From: Papilionanthe hookeriana x Papilionanthe teres
Taxonomy: Eukaryota; Streptophyta; Magnoliopsida; Asparagales; Orchidaceae
Assembly: GCA_022702705.1 (NCBI GenBank)
Contig: CM040427.1
Span: 20,049,625 to 20,113,624, forward strand
Reading direction: 5' to 3'
Length of the DNA stretch: 64,000 nt
The notes below the pieces were generated by a model, which was not told where the DNA came from, did no database searches, and saw only the letters and a list, made by a program, of their open reading frames with translations. This document shows positions 24,600 through 34,960 of this stretch, one piece after another; the first letter of the stretch is position 1; each line of letters begins with the position of its first letter. Made by a program: the position numbers and the translations under genes.

Positions 24600-24930
24600 G
24601 ATTCCACATTATTCTCCTCTTTCTAGGGGTATTTTATTTTATTTTTATCATTTTTATGGGGAAATATATGGATTTTTGAAGTTTTTAAGGTTAATGTAAT
24701 TTAACTTAAATCTTATCAATCAACAAATTCTTAAGAGCACCGCGTGTCCTCGGATCCGTGGAAAAGCGGCTGATCCGCTGCGCTGCTCCAAACAGCGGAT
24801 CAGATAGGGATTAATCTCAGCAGTCCATTTTTAAAACATAAAAATGGACGACATCCGATCGTCTCCCTCCGTCTGTTCTCTCCCGCAGGTCGTCCATGGT
24901 CTAGGAACAAATTCTCACTCGATCCTTGAT
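24600..24930 (-). promoter_or_regulatory. LTR2 core block: candidate promoter/R region (copy B)
   Basis: Shares with LTR1 the order ccacattattctcctct, ggtattttattttattttt, atatggatttttgaagttt, GC-rich segment (caccgcgtgtcc, ggatccgtgg), cgacatccgatcgtc and tctcactcgat. The rest of LTR2 is largely unrelated to LTR1 at this depth, so this block is under constraint or exchanged between families. Confidence 0.5.
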
Positions 24931-26969
24931 TATTTGTGTGATTTATGTTCCTATAGCTTCATCTTGAGGAGATGAAGACATCCATACGGCTTTGTTAGGG
25001 TTTTGAATAGGTTTGTTTCATAATTTTCCAAACCCAAACGCCATTAAAATGAAAAGTTCATACCTTAGATTTAATCAGTTTGAGTTTGATTTGAGTGGTT
25101 CCGGAGCTTCGTCTTAACCTCAGAAAGCATCTCTGCAAGTCAATTTGAGTTCAAATTGAGGCTGTGTATAAGTTTGATTTTTAGGTGGCTCGGCTAGGAG
25201 GGGTTTGGTCAAACAATGGTCTAAAGGCTTTGGGAAGATCTAATTTCGATTGAGCTTACCTTTGTTCAGTCCCTAGATGGATTTGGGATAACTAATTTGA
25301 AGGTTTATGGAAGATGGTTTCAATTTCTAATTTGCCCTGGCTTTGGTGTTTTCGGAGTTGGTTAAATTAGAGATATTGAGTGGCAAGAGGGGTCGATTTC
25401 GGTGGAGCTTCATTGCTTAGGTCCTAAGGGACATTTTTGGTGTTGAGGGTCTGAGGATTTGAGCAATGTTTGGGTGTTTCCTATTTTTGGTCTCCTTCCT
25501 CATGTGCTTGGGTTTAAACTCTATTTATAGCCATGGGGATGCCATGGCTAAGCTTGGGTTAGCTTGGAATTATCCGGGGAGGGTGTTAACTTCACCATGA
25601 TGATTGGGGATGAGATTATGGGTTGTGGATAAGAGCATTTGTGTTTCCCGAGCTCGGCCTATGTGAATTTCCAAGTGTGGAAAAGGTTTAATCCATGGCT
25701 TGGCTTGCTTCTATTAGTCCTTGTATGAGGCGGATAAAATCAATGAAAACTCACTCAATTTACCTCCCTCACATGAATTTATTAACCCAATTAACGGGCC
25801 TGAATATGGAATGCCACTTTAGCTTCTTACTCATCCCCTTACATGGTTTAGTAATCATGTGTTTTAACCATGATGAAGTGGGAGTTTAAGCTTTGTTCTC
25901 TTCCTATTGGGTGGCTCTAGGAGGTGTGTGATAAGCCATTACGATGACGAGCCACCTCACCTTAAGGAGGAGGGTGAGTCATGCTTTAAGTTTAAGGGAG
26001 AATGACACATAATTTTCTCTCCTTTTTATCTTCAAAATTTGGTATATATGATGTCACCTCATGATGTGCGGATGAATTAAGCTAAGGTTTTTCTCATTGG
26101 ATAGCTTGTGAGGTGAGTGATGACTCACCCATGTCATCCTTTAAGAATTGATATGGGCATGATTCCTTCATCCTTCATGATGGTGTCATGATGATATTTT
26201 TAACCATGGTTAAATGGTGTGTCATGGGTCATTTAATGTGTTAATTCATTTGTAATGGGTCTCATGGGTTATGTGTAACCCATATGAGGTCACTCATGAT
26301 GTCATTAATGGGTTTGAAAATTCAAAACCATTTATTATGTCATGGGTGATGTCATGTGTCCAAATTTTATTTTATGGCTTTTTTAATTATAATTACATTT
26401 TTAATTAATTATGTAATTAATCAAAAAAGTTGGAAATTATATTATTAGTCAATAAATTAATCAAAAATAATTTTGGGATTAATTATTTGATTAATTTTAT
26501 CATTTTTTTGTCCAAAATTAGGTATTTTGACCAAATTAGATGCATGTTGACTAAGGTTGACCTCTGTTGACCCAAGTTGACCCAGATTGACCAATTCTAA
26601 TCTGAGGGTATCCAATATAACTTATTCAACCTTGCCATGCTTGATTTGGTTATAAATTTTATGTGTTTTGCTATTGAAGGTTTAATTTGGTCATATTGAC
26701 CAATTTTGGGGTTTAGGTCAATCTAAAGGTCAATGTGGTCACACTTGGATTAATTTTTGGTGGTTTTGAGTATTGTCGACTTGCTTCGTTAATGTACTGT
26801 CTTTAAAGTCAATTTTGTGGTTAGGGGGCATGGATTAGTTATTTTGACCAATTTTGACATATCTAGGTTAAGGGCTGACCAAAGTTGTCTTAATGGTCAT
26901 GGTGATGTCTTTAAGCGGTTAAATGAATCATATTTGATCATTTTAGTGTCTTGATTGGCTTAATAGTCA

Positions 26970-27380
26970 ATGGTTGGTCATCTGGATTAAAAATTGATCA
27001 ATTTGACCAAAGTTATCTTTTTAGGTCAAAAGTTGACTTATTGGTTCAATAGTTGATCATCGGGCCAAGAATTGATTATTTTGACCAAAATTGACTTTTT
27101 AAGTTAAAAGTTGGCTTTTTAGGTCAATGGTTGGTCATTGGTTCAGGAATTGATCATTTTGACCAAAATTGACTATTTGGGTCAAAGGTTGACCTGTTGG
27201 GTCAATAGGGTTGGTCACTGGGTCAGGAATTGACCAGTTTGACCAAAATTGACCATTTGGGTCAAAAGTTGACCTGTTGGGTCAGTAGGGTTGGTCACTA
27301 GGTTAGGAATTGACCAGTTTGACCAAAGTTGACCATTTAGGTCAAAAGTTGACTTATTGGGTCAGTAGTTAATCAAATCA
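26970..27380 (-). repeat. ~80-bp array rich in TTGAC/GTCAA motifs (W-box-like) in LTR2 U3, copy B
   Basis: About five imperfect units, with starts near 26975, 27055, 27132, 27212 and 27293. A typical unit holds ggaattgaccagtttgacca followed by aaattgaccatttgggtcaa. TTGACC/GGTCAA occurs several times per unit on both strands. TTGAC[C/T] is the binding site of WRKY factors. It lies close to the 5' end of the minus-strand LTR, i.e. in U3. Looser TTGACC-rich DNA extends back to 26520. Confidence 0.75.
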
Positions 27381-27513
27381 GGGTTTGTCATTGCTGATTG
27401 GATCATTTAAGAATGTCATTAAAATTTAGATTAAAAAAGTCTTATTAAGTTTTAATCCTGGTCATTAGGTTCGTTAACTATCATTGGGACCTTTCATAAA
27501 AGTGAGGTAAACA

Positions 27514-27526
27514 AAGGGGCCCCCAA
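27514..27526 (-). other. T2 polypurine-like tract beside the 3' LTR
   Basis: Directly inside the LTR end the minus strand reads TTGGGGGCCCCTT. A G-rich run at this place is expected for plus-strand priming, but the C-run makes it an impure tract. Confidence 0.4.
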
Positions 27527-27599
27527 TATATGTGGAATACTACATAAGTATGCTGCACATATTGGCGTTGACCAAAATGCTCTTAATATCCCTCGCTAG

Positions 27600-28420
27600 T
27601 CTATCGGGAAGTGTCTCATAATAAATGAGAAAGAGAGTGGATGTCATATCGTCTCTAAAGAATGTCAGATGTATGCAAGTCGGTCTTCGAGAATGATGTT
27701 ATGCGACTTATATCCTTTCTTAAAGAGATAGCCATTGGAATGCCATAATTTTCGTTTCAGAAAAGGACTTATATCCAATTACTAAAGAGAGAGAATATGT
27801 CATATCATCTCTCAGAAATGTTAAATATTAAGTTATTGGAATATCATAATTTCCGTGTCAGGAAAGGATTTGTATCCAATAACTAAAGAGAGAGAAAATG
27901 TCATATCATCCTTCAGAAATGTCAGATGTTGAGTTATAGGAATGCCATAATTTTTGTGTCAGGAAAGAACTTATATCCAATAACTATAAAGACGAGAAGA
28001 TGTCATATTGTCTCTTAGAAATGTCAAATTTCGAGTTATAGGAATGCCATAATTTCCATGTCGGGAAAGGACTTATATCCAATAACTTAAAGAGAGAGAA
28101 GATGTCACATCGTCTCTCATAAATGTCGAATGCTTGAGTTATAGGAATGCCATAATTTCTATGTCGGGAAAGGACTTATATTTAATAACTATAGAGAGAG
28201 AAGATGACATATCATCTCTCGAAATGTCAATTGTTGAGTTATAGGAATGCCATAATTTTCATGTCGGGGAAAAGACTTCTATCCGATAACTTAAGAGAGA
28301 GAAGATGTCATGTCGTTTCTCAGAAATATCAGATGTCAAGTTATATTAATGCCATAATTTTCATATCAGGAAAGGACTTATATCAAATAACTAAAGAAAG
28401 AGTGGATGAATCTCAAGGAA
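27600..28420. repeat. ~101-bp tandem repeat in the T2 3' UTR
   Basis: Seven or so units marked by ggaatgccataatttt, at 27737, 27838, 27939, 28041, 28144, 28244 and about 28346 (spacings 100-103). Each unit also has gagagaagatgtcatatcgt, tctcagaaatgtca and ggaaaggacttatatccaat. Tandem repeats in the 3' untranslated region are described for Ogre/Tat elements and can seed satellite DNA. No long open frame runs through it. Confidence 0.9.
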
Positions 28421-28999
28421 GAGTATATCCATTGGGGACTCCTGCTGGGGATTTAACCTATATAGGTCGAATGATAATTCTCATATTAGTTATCACAAGT
28501 TATTCATATTGTCATCTCTATTTAAAGAATTCATTTTTACACTTTTAGGACCTGCTCAGACACATCACGGATAACGGGGAATGTATTTCAACATTATTTC
28601 CATATATAATGTACAAAAGTCACCGGTACATTAATTACTGCAAACAAAAGTTAACGGTACATATATGTAAAAAATATCATAGTACGAATGTTACAACCAT
28701 CGATATATCACATGTCAAAAGATTTATCCCCCCTTGTCATAACGTAGTGCTTCGGATACTACTAGATCAACCATAAATATCTAACACTCCAAGACATTGT
28801 TTGTCAAACATTTCTCAGGTGTTCGACATTCATAGGGTCATGGTAGCTCCAAAGGCTTCAACCCCTTCAAGCTCCGGATACTGACATCCAATAGGTTGTT
28901 TTTAAGGACGCATCTTTCTTAATGTTATCAAAATGCGTTATCACTTACACTCGGTATACAATATTTAGAAAAATTATCTCCTTGCCTCATAGATTAAAA
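28421..28999. other. T2 3' UTR, non-repetitive part
   Basis: Between the tandem array and the unknown frame at 29000. I see no conserved domain, tandem repeat or strong hairpin here. Confidence 0.5.
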
Positions 29000-29395
29000 C
29001 TAACTGTAGAAGAATCGGGCAAGATCCTCAAAATCAGTCCCACAATTTGTATTACTTATCCCAAAATGTATGAACATATGTTCATGAGTGAGCGTAGTGC
29101 AAAAAGGTCTTTCAAAATCAGCGACTATCAATATGTGGTGGTATACAGCCTCCTCAAGTATATTTATGATGTGAAAATTGCCCGGAACACAATTGGTAGT
29201 ATTATGTTCCATATCATCACGTCTAATAATCCCACTAATCATCGTTGGTAATGGGTCTACTCGTTCATGTCGTGAGATTCCCGAGATTGTCATCTTTGGC
29301 TCCACAACATAATTGTACAATACCCATATTGGATTGTCATCCGACCTTGCCACGTATCCATCTATTGTGTTCGCAGTATGTTCTCTTGCTTAAAG
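29000..29395 (-). CDS. Unknown open frame in T2 3' region (about 131 codons, no ATG start)
   Basis: An uninterrupted minus-strand frame from after a TAA near 29396 to the TAG at 29000. It includes HTANTIDGYVARSDDNPI, then HERVDPLPTMISGIIRRDDM, AVYHHILIVADFERPF and HFGISNTNCGTDFEDLARFF. I do not recognise the family. It lies downstream of pol (pol ends at 30327), where some plant gypsy elements carry an extra frame. It stays open in an element whose gag and pol are full of stops, and its composition looks protein-like. There is no in-frame ATG near its start (first possible start is GTG at 29353). The opposite strand is also open at 28922-29251, which weakens the case. It could be a captured host exon, an extra element gene, or chance. 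Confidence 0.3.
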
Positions 29396-30326
29396 GCCCG
29401 AATACCCGCGATCACGTGCTTCCATTACATGTTTAATAATGGCACCTTGTTCAATTTCGCCAAAAAACTCCAAAGAAAAAAACTGATGTCAATATATTAA
29501 CAATTAACCGTTAACATATTTAAATTCGATCGAAATGATTTTCGTTTAATAGCCCGACACATCTTACTTCTTCGAGAAGCGACTCGTTTATCGCCTGAAG
29601 TCTTTTGTTGTAAGATCTAATACCGGCTCGTAAGGAGGAGTGAGTAAGTGTTCTCTTCAATTTTCTCCCCTCTTTCGATCCACTTTTCTTCTCCTAAGAC
29701 ATAATATGTCTTTAGGAAAATCTTGAAGTAATCGGAAACTCGAACCGATCAGACTCCATCATTTTTATATTTTTCTTCTTTTCTTCAGTCTTTCGAGTCG
29801 TTTATTTCTATTTCTTCTCCGGGCTCTAGTCAATCCAGAGGCAAATTTCATCACTCCGCTAACAGATGCCATTTTAGTTTCATGGGATGAAGCTACCACT
29901 ATTGATTTTAATTTTTCATTCTCAATGACTTTTGTGTTTTAATGTCTTGTCGATGAAGCTTGAACTCCAACACGTATGGTTTTCTCTTTTGCTTTTCGAC
30001 GTTCAATCTGATAACAAAGGTCCATCATAAAGTAATTCAACTTGAGAAAGATCAAAGTCAAAGTGGATTTTATCCTCTTTCAATACATCGTCGTCCAAAG
30101 CTGGGACAAACACTCGCTTCCAATGTAAAAAAGTTCCGTTATCGTACATTTTCCCCGAGCAATGTGATATGCGATATACAGTCTTTTTTATTATTATGTT
30201 GAGGAATCATGGTTATAAACGCTTGTTTAATAAAGCGAAAAGATACTATGTTATCACAAATGTCAAAATCGTATCACAAAGATAAAAAATTTATTATTTT
30301 CCCGCATATAAACAAGTCATCATCTT
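29396..30326 (-). other. T2 3' UTR between the unknown frame and the end of pol
   Basis: No known domain. A short minus-strand frame at 29872-29765 (MASVSGVMKFASG...) ends in a strongly basic Arg/Lys stretch (TRARRRNRNKRLERLKKRRK) and is open for some codons upstream of its ATG. It is too short and isolated to call a gene. Confidence 0.3.
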
Positions 30327-31400
30327 CTATGCTGTAAAATATTTTTTAAGAAATGCCTTATCGACGGAGGCAATATTCTTTCTCCATGACATTTTACCAC
30401 TGTGATCCTCCTCGGAATATGTATTTTTGATTACATATGGGCCCTCCCATATTGGTTCAAACCTTCACCTATTGTTAGTTAGCATAGGTCTTCGGAGAAC
30501 TAAAACTAATTCACCGATTCGAAAGTTCCCGAGTCACACCATTTTGTCATGGGCCCGTATCATTTTTGCTTGATACAGCTTCAAGATTTTGTTGATTTTG
30601 TAGACGTTTTACTTCTAAACTCTCGGTTTCCAAGTTGTAATTTTAACATTTTCATCTTCAGCTATTTTGTTTGCTATCACAACTCGAGAGAAGGATTTGC
30701 ACTGAGTGGTAAAATAGCCTCGAACTATATACGATGGCCAAGATACCGTAAGGTTGTGTTTGATATGTAGTTTTATAGGCCCATAGAGCTTCTATTAATC
30801 GTTCTTGCCATTTCCTTGAAACCGTTGATTAATGTCTTTTTTGTAAATTTAAATTAATGTTTTATTGAAGGCTTCAGCTAAACCATTGTCTTTAGGATAA
30901 TAGATTGTGGAATACCTCCATTCTATACCATGTCTTCGAATAAAATTATTCATTTTTATATTTTAAAGGCCGCTCATTGTCTCGGTATCACCCTTCGAGG
31001 AGTTCCAAATTTATGTACAATGTGTGTCTTCAAGAAATAAAGAACTGCTCTCGCTTAACTTCTCTAAGTTGTATTACTTCGTCCATTTTAAGAAGTAATC
31101 GTGGCTTCAAAATAAATTTATGACCTTTAGACGATGGAGGATCTATAGGGCCCACTATGCCGCACTTCAACATTCAAATGGCCAATGGCGTTATGGTTGG
31201 ATGTAATAAATTCGGTGTTGGTATAAGACCACTCATGTATTCGATATCGATGACATTTTCGTTAACCTCAAGACAATCAACATCATTGTAAGTCAATAAT
31301 ATCCCATCCTTTTTTATTTTCATTTTCATTTTAGGTCCAGACAAGGTGCACCACATAGACCTCCGAATGAACCTCTTTAACAATCTCCTAAGCTTCAATT
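30327..31400 (-). pseudogene. T2 integrase, decayed
   Basis: Integrase inserts element cDNA into the genome. From the N-terminus (right): 31398-31174 holds SGPKMKMKIKKDGI and LLHPT, the zinc-binding (HHCC) domain region with its His and Cys mostly lost. Near 31085-30960 a frame reads EVIQLREVKREQ and then a degraded counterpart of the D-N-G catalytic segment. The C-terminal part near 30460-30327 holds EPIWEGPYVIKNTYSEEDHS and ends with a TAG at 30327-30329. Stops and frameshifts separate these parts. The WEGPYVIK phrase is characteristic of the C-terminal end of Tat integrases. Confidence 0.8.
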
Positions 31401-31499
31401 TGATTTAGCACCTTAACCACATTTGGTCAAAAGATCGTTTGTAAAGGACATTTGGTTTATTAGAGCATATGATAATGCTCTTTGTTTAATTTGAGTGGC

Positions 31500-32250
31500 A
31501 ATAGAAGTGTTTTCGTGTAATGTTCGTTTGTAAATATTGAATAATTGGTTGTCACCAATCATCTTCTTCTTCATTAATTATTGTCACTGCCATGTTTTCA
31601 CCAATTTTGTGTAAATCGTCTATGTCACCCCGAGAAAGAACTTGACGCCTTTTATGGAAATTAATATGTCGTTCTCTTCTCGACAAGCAAATTCGCGTCA
31701 TAAAGTGATCACCAAAGAATTGTCTCATCTTGGGATTAAGAAAAATGTCAAATTAAGAATTTGCTCAAGGCGAGAGTAGCATAACGAGAATATTGTTCAA
31801 GTCAAGGTTTCGTAGTTTTATATTTTCCGCGCAATTTGATTGATAATCAATCAGAGAATTCCATAGATGTCAATATTTTTAATTTCCATCAAGATTGTCA
31901 AATCTAGATCGGTTATGAGTGCTTCATATTCAGCTTCATTATTTGTGCATGGTTAAGTCAAATGATGTGAAAGCATCATCGCATTGTCTCGAGTGATGAA
32001 AATTAATCCTACTCAGCCTTGCTCGGTATAATTATCTTTTTTCGTTTTTATTCAGTGCATGACGCTTCATCAAAATACAGCTCTATCACAGATGCTTCGA
32101 ATTTTTTATTTCTAATATTCGTTCATCGAGTAATTCATCATTGAGAAGTGATCCGTTTAAATTCAAAAGAAGAAGAAATCTACCAAGATTTGTCCTTTGA
32201 CAAAGACGTAACTGTGACAAATGTTATGTCGAATTGGAGCAGATTACTAT
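31500..32250 (-). pseudogene. T2 second (archaeal-type) RNase H, decayed
   Basis: At 31948-31919 the minus strand encodes TNNEAEYEAL, the hallmark of the additional archaeal-type RNase H domain that Tat-clade elements carry between RT-RNase H and integrase. Further on, near 31880-31835, a frame reads KNIDIYGIL then LIINQI, matching the usual YGDS.LIINQ segment with the catalytic Asp replaced. Stops interrupt the domain. Its presence is good evidence for Tat-lineage membership of T2. Confidence 0.75.
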
Positions 32251-33490
32251 GTCCATCTTGCTAATCTTCCATAAAGTGCCTGGGCTATGTCATTAAATAT
32301 TATGTAATGGGTCGACTCTTGAAATAAGAGTCACTTTGTGAGAAAGCATATAATGCCTCGCTCGAATCGCAAAATCAAGGCTAAGCAATGTTTCAATTCG
32401 TCGGGTATTTTATCATTGAACCAAGCAACGACTTAAATAATATATTGCATTTTCTTCCCTCATCGTTTACTTATGCTATAATGCTCCAAGGGAATTATCT
32501 AATGTCTCTTGCAAAGTATTAAAGGTCTTCCTACCTACGGGTTGCTAAGACAAAGAGGTGTTGGTCGATATCGTTTAATGTTTTCGGCGAGTTGGCATTT
32601 TTCTTCTCATACAAATTTGGTATCTCGTCTGCCAGATACAAGGAGAGGTTGACACCTACCCGATAGATTAGAAATAAAAAAGTTCATATACCTGTGAATT
32701 TTCCTTAAATGATCTCACTGGGTTTAAATTTTTAGGAGGAGGCATACTTAGGATAGCTTCAATTTTGAGAGGATCAATTTCTATCCCACTATTTCAACTA
32801 CGAATAATAAAAATTTCTCTCAAGTAACACCAAAAGAAAGCACTTTAAGGGATTCATTTTAAGATTATATTTTCATAATCGTTCTAGAGACAATTCTCAA
32901 ATCATATATATGATCATCTGTTTACTATCACAACCAAAACGTCCACATAACATTCGACTTGACGTTTAATTCATCAAAAATTCGCGTCATGGCTCTTTGA
33001 TAAAGCTGTGACCAAAGATTCTTCAATCCGAATGGCATAACCTTAATATATTCCTATAGCATCCCGAAAGTCAGTGTTTCCGTCTATCTTCAAAACATTT
33101 TAACTCGATTATATCCCGACGACCCATCTATAAAGGAAAATATTGCATTTGTTGATCCTATGTCGACCATTAATTCTAGATTTGGTGTGGAATTCATTTT
33201 TCAACATACTTTATTCAAATCCCCGAAGCTCCGCTGCACTTTATTCGACCATTTTTCTTTTTAACTAGCACCACATCAAGCAATCCATGTCGGGTAATTT
33301 TCTTCTCGTATGAAACCAAAATATTTCTATCAATTTATTAACTTCAAAGAATGACTGTTTTTTCGTTTCAACATGCATGCTTCGAGCTTGTTTAATGGAT
33401 CGTAATTTGATTTTATCCCAACTTTACGGGATCCGCAACTTCGGAGATAAACCAGACATTTCATCATAAGTCCAAGCAAAGTAATCTTTT
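32251..33490 (-). pseudogene. T2 reverse transcriptase and RNase H, decayed, YVDV active site
   Basis: 33485-33440 encodes DYFAWTYDEMSGLSPKLR, the segment before RT. The palm region aligns with T1 (about 33020-32800 here with 350-130 in T1). The active-site box reads ECYVDV instead of YVDD because the second catalytic aspartate codon has changed (near 32945-32925), so this RT would be inactive even without the stops. RNase H is expected at 32250-32700, but I see no clear catalytic motif there. Confidence 0.8.
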
Positions 33491-34540
33491 GTATTCTCGT
33501 CACCGCTGAATTATATCTTTTGCTTATATATCATTAAAGAATTAACTAATGAAAGTTGGTTTCGGATTTTCATCAATTCTAAATTTATTTCTTTAATTCA
33601 TTAACTATCGATTTTAATTTCTTCTTCCAATTATGAGGAGCATCTTCGATTGGAAGATCGATGTTGGTTCGTAGTTATGTTCTTTAGTGATGACTAGGCA
33701 AAATTTCGTATCATCTAAATATTCAAGAGTACCAAACCCACACTTTAGAGTTAGGATTTCATTTATTATTATTCCACATTTGTTCAAAAATGTGTTGGTT
33801 TTAGAGGTCATTGTTCGAGCGTTAAGCTAGTTTAAATAAATTTTTGTGCCCAAGGAGAGTATAGCTCAAAAGGAATTTTCATTGATTTTTGAAGATTCTC
33901 TTATCTTCTAACTTTACATCACTAAAGATTAGAAGTAAAGCCAAGTCTAAACTTTAATCGCTTTTTGTCACCACTATATACTTCTTTGATTACTAAATTT
34001 TCAACCTTAGCGTAGAGAATGGAGTTAGAGTCATAGAGTGTGTATAATGATTAATTTTATCATACATAGACTCAAATTGTTTTTCTTTGTCTTCTTCTTC
34101 AAGGGATATCTTGAATCGGAGGTTTCTTTTAGAACAACTGATGTTGTTTCTTATTTTGCATCTTCTTCCAAGTCAAGTGTTAACTTTGAAACTTCAATGG
34201 TTTCTTCATTGTGACAATTGGGTTTTTTCACCTGTCCCTCGTCCCCGACCTCGACTTTCGAGTACGATTGACAAACATACTTTATCTTCAACAAAGAAGA
34301 ATGATCTTTTTTCATTTATTTTCTTTTCTTTGTCTTTTTCTTTTATATTAACTATTGTCTCTTCCGGAGAATATTGTTTCCTTTATAGGAGCATAATATG
34401 CCGCATCTTCATGTATACTTCGATTTCATGGATCGGAACGATATCAAATCTCCTATAATACAACATTCTTGTCTTGTAAATATTTTATACATTGACGGAA
34501 GAAAGAAGGAACCATTTTATGCTCATGCAGCACGACCGCC
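33491..34540 (-). pseudogene. T2 protease-RT linker with RG tract
   Basis: Collinear with T1 1060-1860. It contains a short SRGRGRGTG-type tract (about 34265-34230) equivalent to the longer RG tract of T1, and Lys/Glu-rich flanks. Many stops. One + strand frame (34087-34458) is a shadow of this region. Confidence 0.5.
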
Positions 34541-34960
34541 AAGTAAAGCATTAAAAGAGGTATCGAGTCAATGATACGGAATTTTGTCGTTATCATTAAG
34601 TCTTCATCTGGGAGCAACGTTACTGATCCAAGAGCTTAAGCCTCATTGACTAAATTCTCGTAACATCATCAGACTTCGAAGGCTTAGATGCATCAATATT
34701 CAAGTATGTAAGAGTCTTTAAATTCATTATGTTAATCAAGGCACTGTCAATAAGCACCTCGTAAAGTGTCGTAAGTCATTTATGTTCATTTGTAACAAGT
34801 CATCATAGAATGTAATCTTTGTTGATTCTTCTAATGGACAGACTTCACTCGAGTAATACTAGCAAGTCGAGCTAAGCAAATGTCCGGATCTAAAGTATTT
34901 TTTATCAATGACTCTCTCATTTCTTCGAGAGCATAAGAGTGTCATAGATGCTCAATTTGG
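34541..34960 (-). pseudogene. T2 aspartic protease, motif degenerate (DSAL)
   Basis: Aligns with the T1 protease: 34760-34690 corresponds to T1 2140-2060. Where T1 has VLVDPGASINI, T2 reads VLIDSALINI, keeping the catalytic Asp but losing the following Gly. The preceding CLARLA-like segment near 34880 matches T1 CLAQMA. Frames are broken around it, so it is non-functional. Confidence 0.65.

Larger units (their letters stand above)
20904..27513 (-). repeat. 3' LTR of T2 (LTR2 family), left part displaced by LTR1/T1 insertion
   Basis: Begins tgattgaacctaacgg, matching 40264 in the other LTR2 copy, and ends ...GAGGTAAACA at 27513 beside a polypurine-like tract. Contents: diverged repeats of gttgagttaggttcaa (20904-21230), a 75-bp array (21840-23480), AT-rich DNA, the core block (24600-24930), a single-copy part (24930-26500), and a TTGAC-rich array (26970-27380). 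The first about 1.86 kb of LTR2 (seen at 38405-40263 in the other copy) is missing because the LTR1 insertion interrupts it. tgatt at 20904-20908 would be the duplicated target; the other copy is outside the window. Confidence 0.85.

Noticed and set aside
27600..28420. CRISPR-like or satellite array standing alone
   Set aside because: The units are contiguous with no unique spacers, and the array lies inside T2 beside its LTR, in a plant context.
28204..28548. 114-codon plus-strand frame with internal repetition
   Set aside because: It runs through the ~101-bp tandem repeat; the repeated peptide only reflects the DNA repeat, and adjacent units contain stops.
34087..34458. 123-codon plus-strand frame rich in Ser/Phe
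   Set aside because: It is antisense to the T2 protease-RT linker, which aligns with T1 on the minus strand.
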